A DNA stretch of 64,000 bases, taken from the NCBI GenBank assembly GCA_000314955.1, contig BAEM01000033.1, positions 62,001 through 126,000 of the forward strand, given 5' to 3'. This DNA comes from Paraglaciecola chathamensis S18K6. GTDB lineage: Bacteria > Pseudomonadota > Gammaproteobacteria > Enterobacterales > Alteromonadaceae. Position numbers and translations under genes: made by a program. Under the pieces are notes generated by a model. The model was given only the letters and a program-made list of their open reading frames with translations, did no database searches and was not told the DNA's origin. This document shows positions 61,873 to 64,000 of this stretch, one piece after another (the stretch's first letter is position 1; each line of letters begins with the position of its first letter).

Positions 61873-62483
61873 GTCAGTTTGTTGTGGGTGTTAGTGGTGG
61901 CATTGGTAGTGGCAAAACAACGGTGACCAATGCATTTGCCAAACTGAATGTGGATATTATCGATGCAGATGTTATTGCCAGAGACGTTGTTGCCCCTGGA
62001 ACGAAGGGCCTACGTGCCATTGTAGATAAGTTTGGCTCACAGATACTGGATCAAGGCCAATGTTTGAATAGAAGAGCGTTACGAGAAATTATTTTTAGTG
62101 ACGAGCAGGCCAAAAGTTGGTTGAACGAACTACTGCATCCTTTGATTAGGCAAGAAACCTTGCGTCAGACCATAGATGCTACGTCAGCGTATTGTATGTT
62201 GAGCGTACCCTTGCTGATTGAAAACGGAAGTTACAAAAATGTCGATCGTGTTTTAATCGTCGACGTGCCCGAGTCAATTCAGCTAACCCGAAGCATGGCG
62301 CGAGATAAAGCAGAAGAAGCATTAATAAAATCTATTATGGCATCGCAAGCGAGCCGTCAACAACGACTTGAGGTTGCTGATGACGTGATAGATAATAGTG
62401 GCAACGAAAGTGAGTTGACAAAACAAGTACTAGCGCTCCATCAGCGTTATTTACAGTTTGCCAACGCTGTCGCCCAGTCTTGA
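61869..62483 (+). CDS. coaE: Dephospho-CoA kinase
   Basis: CoaE makes coenzyme A by phosphorylating dephospho-CoA. The start ATG at 61869 overlaps the pilD TGA by four bases and is followed by VVGVSGGIGSGKTTV, the P-loop. VDIIDADVIARDVVAPG and LSVPLLIENG (substrate region) follow. 204 residues, as in relatives (E. coli 206). Confidence 0.95.
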   Translation: MSQFVVGVSGGIGSGKTTVTNAFAKLNVDIIDADVIARDVVAPGTKGLRAIVDKFGSQILDQGQCLNRRALREIIFSDEQAKSWLNELLHPLIRQETLRQTIDATSAYCMLSVPLLIENGSYKNVDRVLIVDVPESIQLTRSMARDKAEEALIKSIMASQASRQQRLEVADDVIDNSGNESELTKQVLALHQRYLQFANAVAQS

Positions 62484-62616
62484 TTTAACGCTGATAAACG
62501 ACGTCTTTTAGCAGTGTCGACGGGTTAAATCTAAAACTAAACAATTTGCCTATTTAGTTGTCAAATTGTTAGTGTCGTTTCGCTTACCTATATTCACACA
62601 ACTTTTTGAGAGAGTG

Positions 62617-63369
62617 ATGCCCCAAGCTATTTATGAATTTCCGCTCAATGAAAAGGTCAGAACCTATCTGCGCCTAGAGCAACTTTTTCAACAATTAAAC
62701 CAGGTGAAACAAGCCACTGAAAATGGGCAATATATCCACTTTTTATCTTCCTTATTCACCTTACTAGATTTGCTCGAACGCTTAGATTTACGCACTGATG
62801 TGTTGAAAGATATTGAGGCGCATGAGAAAAACTTGGTGTTATGGTCTCAGCATCCGAATATTGATAATGATGCGTTGCAATCTGCGCTACAACAAATTCT
62901 TCGGCTGCGCGAAGAGCTCAAAAGTGCCAAAAAGTTTGGCTCCGATCTTAAGGAAGATCGGTTTTTAGCGGCTATTCGTCAGCGTTTTGCCATACCCGGT
63001 GGAACGTGCAGCTTTGATTTACCCAGCCTGCATTACTGGTTACAGCAACCTCACGAACGTATTCAAAATGATATTAAAGGGTGGATGTCTGAGATCGATT
63101 TGATCGACCGAGGTTTACAAATCATATTGGCATTTTTACGTGAACGAGGGCGCTTTAGTACAATAGAAGCAGCTAAAGGGTTTTATCAAGGGGTCGCTGA
63201 TGACAAGAATGAGCTGATCCGAGTGATAAGCGCTACAGACCAAGGTTATTACCCTATGTTAAGTGGCAACAAATATCGCTACGCTATTCGGTTTATGTTG
63301 TTCACACCGAATATACAAGGTGGCACCACAGTTGATGAACAGGTGACCTGTAAGTTAGCCTGTTGTTAG
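62617..63369 (+). CDS. zapD: Cell division factor ZapD
   Basis: ZapD bundles FtsZ filaments. The protein (250 residues from the ATG at 62617, GAGAG upstream) begins IYEFPLNEKVRTYLRLEQLF and has FDLPSLHYWLQQPHERIQND and the ending YRYAIRFMLF, typical of YacF/ZapD. The open frame extends 17 codons further up but those residues lack the conserved start. The position between coaE and yacG is the conserved one. Confidence 0.92.
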   Translation: MPQAIYEFPLNEKVRTYLRLEQLFQQLNQVKQATENGQYIHFLSSLFTLLDLLERLDLRTDVLKDIEAHEKNLVLWSQHPNIDNDALQSALQQILRLREELKSAKKFGSDLKEDRFLAAIRQRFAIPGGTCSFDLPSLHYWLQQPHERIQNDIKGWMSEIDLIDRGLQIILAFLRERGRFSTIEAAKGFYQGVADDKNELIRVISATDQGYYPMLSGNKYRYAIRFMLFTPNIQGGTTVDEQVTCKLACC

Positions 63370-63400
63370 TCATAATAAGTGTTGAAGAAAGGAGCTGGTG

Positions 63401-63631
63401 ATGAAGGTCAATTGCCCGACTTGTAAAACGTCTGTTGAGTGGAATCAAGCAAGTCCATTTAGGCCTTTTTGCAGTAAAAAATGTCAACTTATTGATTTAG
63501 GTGAGTGGGCTGATGAACAAAAAGCGATCCCTTGTGGTCCGTCGAAAGACGCAGAAATGTCACAATTACCTGATATAGAAGAGATTGAAGCGATGCTCAG
63601 TGAGCAAAGCGATGACTTTTTTAAACAGTGA
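63401..63631 (+). CDS. yacG: DNA gyrase inhibitor YacG
   Basis: The 76-residue protein (from the ATG at 63401, AAGGAG upstream) carries the four-cysteine zinc site CPTC (Cys5, Cys8) and [15 protein letters not shown] (Cys24, Cys28), as in YacG, followed by an acidic tail. In E. coli it binds the GyrB C-terminal domain and inhibits gyrase. It lies 31 nt after zapD. Confidence 0.92.
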   Translation: MKVNCPTCKTSVEWNQASPFRPFCSKKCQLIDLGEWADEQKAIPCGPSKDAEMSQLPDIEEIEAMLSEQSDDFFKQ

Positions 63632-63783
63632 TGCTAGGCAAAGTACATCGGTGTGAGAGGGCATACTGCCCTTAATCGCTTTATTAGATTTCATCGATAG
63701 ATTTTAATTGTTTTTTATATTCAATCGGCTGAGCTATATTAGCCCCATCAAAATAATTAACCCCTTAAACAACTGGAGATATT

Positions 63784-64000
63784 ATGTCTAATCCAAACTT
63801 TGAAGATAAATCAGGTCAACGTGTCCCTAATGTAACTTTCCCAATTCGCGTGAATGACGAGTGGGAAAAACGCACTTCGGATGAAATTTTTGCTGGAAAA
63901 ACGGTCGTAGTATTCTCTCTTCCAGGTGCGTTCACGCCTACGTGTTCTTCCACACACTTACCGCGTTACAATGAACTGGCGAAAGTATTTAAAGCCAATG
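63784..64000 (+). CDS. Peroxiredoxin, Prx5-type, N-terminal part (cut by window end)
   Basis: Only 72 residues are in the window. They include [20 protein letters not shown] with the peroxidatic Cys in the PGAFTPTC motif of the Prx5/AhpC-TSA group. The start is preceded by TGGAG. In related marine gammaproteobacteria such proteins are often fused to a C-terminal glutaredoxin (about 240 residues); whether that is so here lies outside the window. It reduces peroxides in the cytoplasm. Confidence 0.85.
   Translation, partial: MSNPNFEDKSGQRVPNVTFPIRVNDEWEKRTSDEIFAGKTVVVFSLPGAFTPTCSSTHLPRYNELAKVFKAN

Noticed and set aside
63697-63737. OxyR-like ATAG...CTAT elements before the peroxiredoxin gene
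   Set aside because: The two halves do not keep the 7-bp spacing of the OxyR consensus, and inner positions do not match.

Overview
The window looks like chromosome of a marine gammaproteobacterium of the Alteromonadales, close to Paraglaciecola/Pseudoalteromonas atlantica/Alteromonas. This placement is inferred from gene content and order, which resemble E. coli, Shewanella and Vibrio blocks (epmC-yfcL-mnmC-fabB; yejM-yejL/yejK; pdxB-asd-fimV; ampD-ampE-pdhR-aceE-aceF-lpd; nadC-pilA-pilC-pilD-coaE-zapD-yacG). I saw no rRNA, tRNA, CRISPR array, prophage or intact insertion sequence.

Layout. 1-2.5 kb: arsenic resistance operon (arsR end, arsC, arsH, acr3). 2.5-9.1 kb: dapD, an exported protein of unknown function, a RIO-type kinase, a three-gene minus-strand operon (unknown protein, hot-dog thioesterase, TPR-retropepsin) and a secreted CBM9-like protein. 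9.2-15.4 kb: epmC, a NAD-kinase-like gene, yfcL, a 266-bp MITE-like element, mnmC and fabB, with a candidate FadR site before fabB. 15.7-24.4 kb: MFS transporter, rlmA, yejM/yejL/yejK, a double QueD-like protein with an M23 peptidase, a small conserved protein and a DHH phosphoesterase. 24.4-31.3 kb: an sRNA-like element, a three-gene outer-membrane/periplasm/GGDEF-EAL module, a Crp-family regulator, an aldolase plus MEST-like hydrolase pair and an 11-bp minisatellite. 31.5-42.1 kb: pdxB, asd, a very large acidic FimV, then a second three-gene module (cupredoxin-like protein, GGDEF-EAL, beta-barrel). 42.1-48.4 kb: two tandem DUF481 proteins, an HDOD protein, a hexanucleotide repeat in front of an alpha/beta hydrolase, a DUF1289 protein and an M13 lipoprotein peptidase. 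48.6-57.5 kb: the pyruvate dehydrogenase operon with pdhR and a consensus PdhR operator, then ampE and ampD. 57.5-64 kb: a second retropepsin, nadC, type IV pilus genes, coaE, zapD, yacG and the start of a peroxiredoxin.

Most of the window is housekeeping. The part that most resembles an undescribed system is the pair of unrelated three-gene operons (24.8-28.5 kb and 37.9-42.1 kb). Each encodes an outer-membrane beta-barrel, a small periplasmic protein and an inner-membrane GGDEF-EAL enzyme with start/stop overlaps. Both could carry an outside or periplasmic cue to cyclic-di-GMP; that reading is inference. Other second-look items are the pilA-pilC locus without pilB, the PTPS fusion whose two halves keep complementary motifs, the MITE-like element, the two simple repeats and the sRNA candidate.
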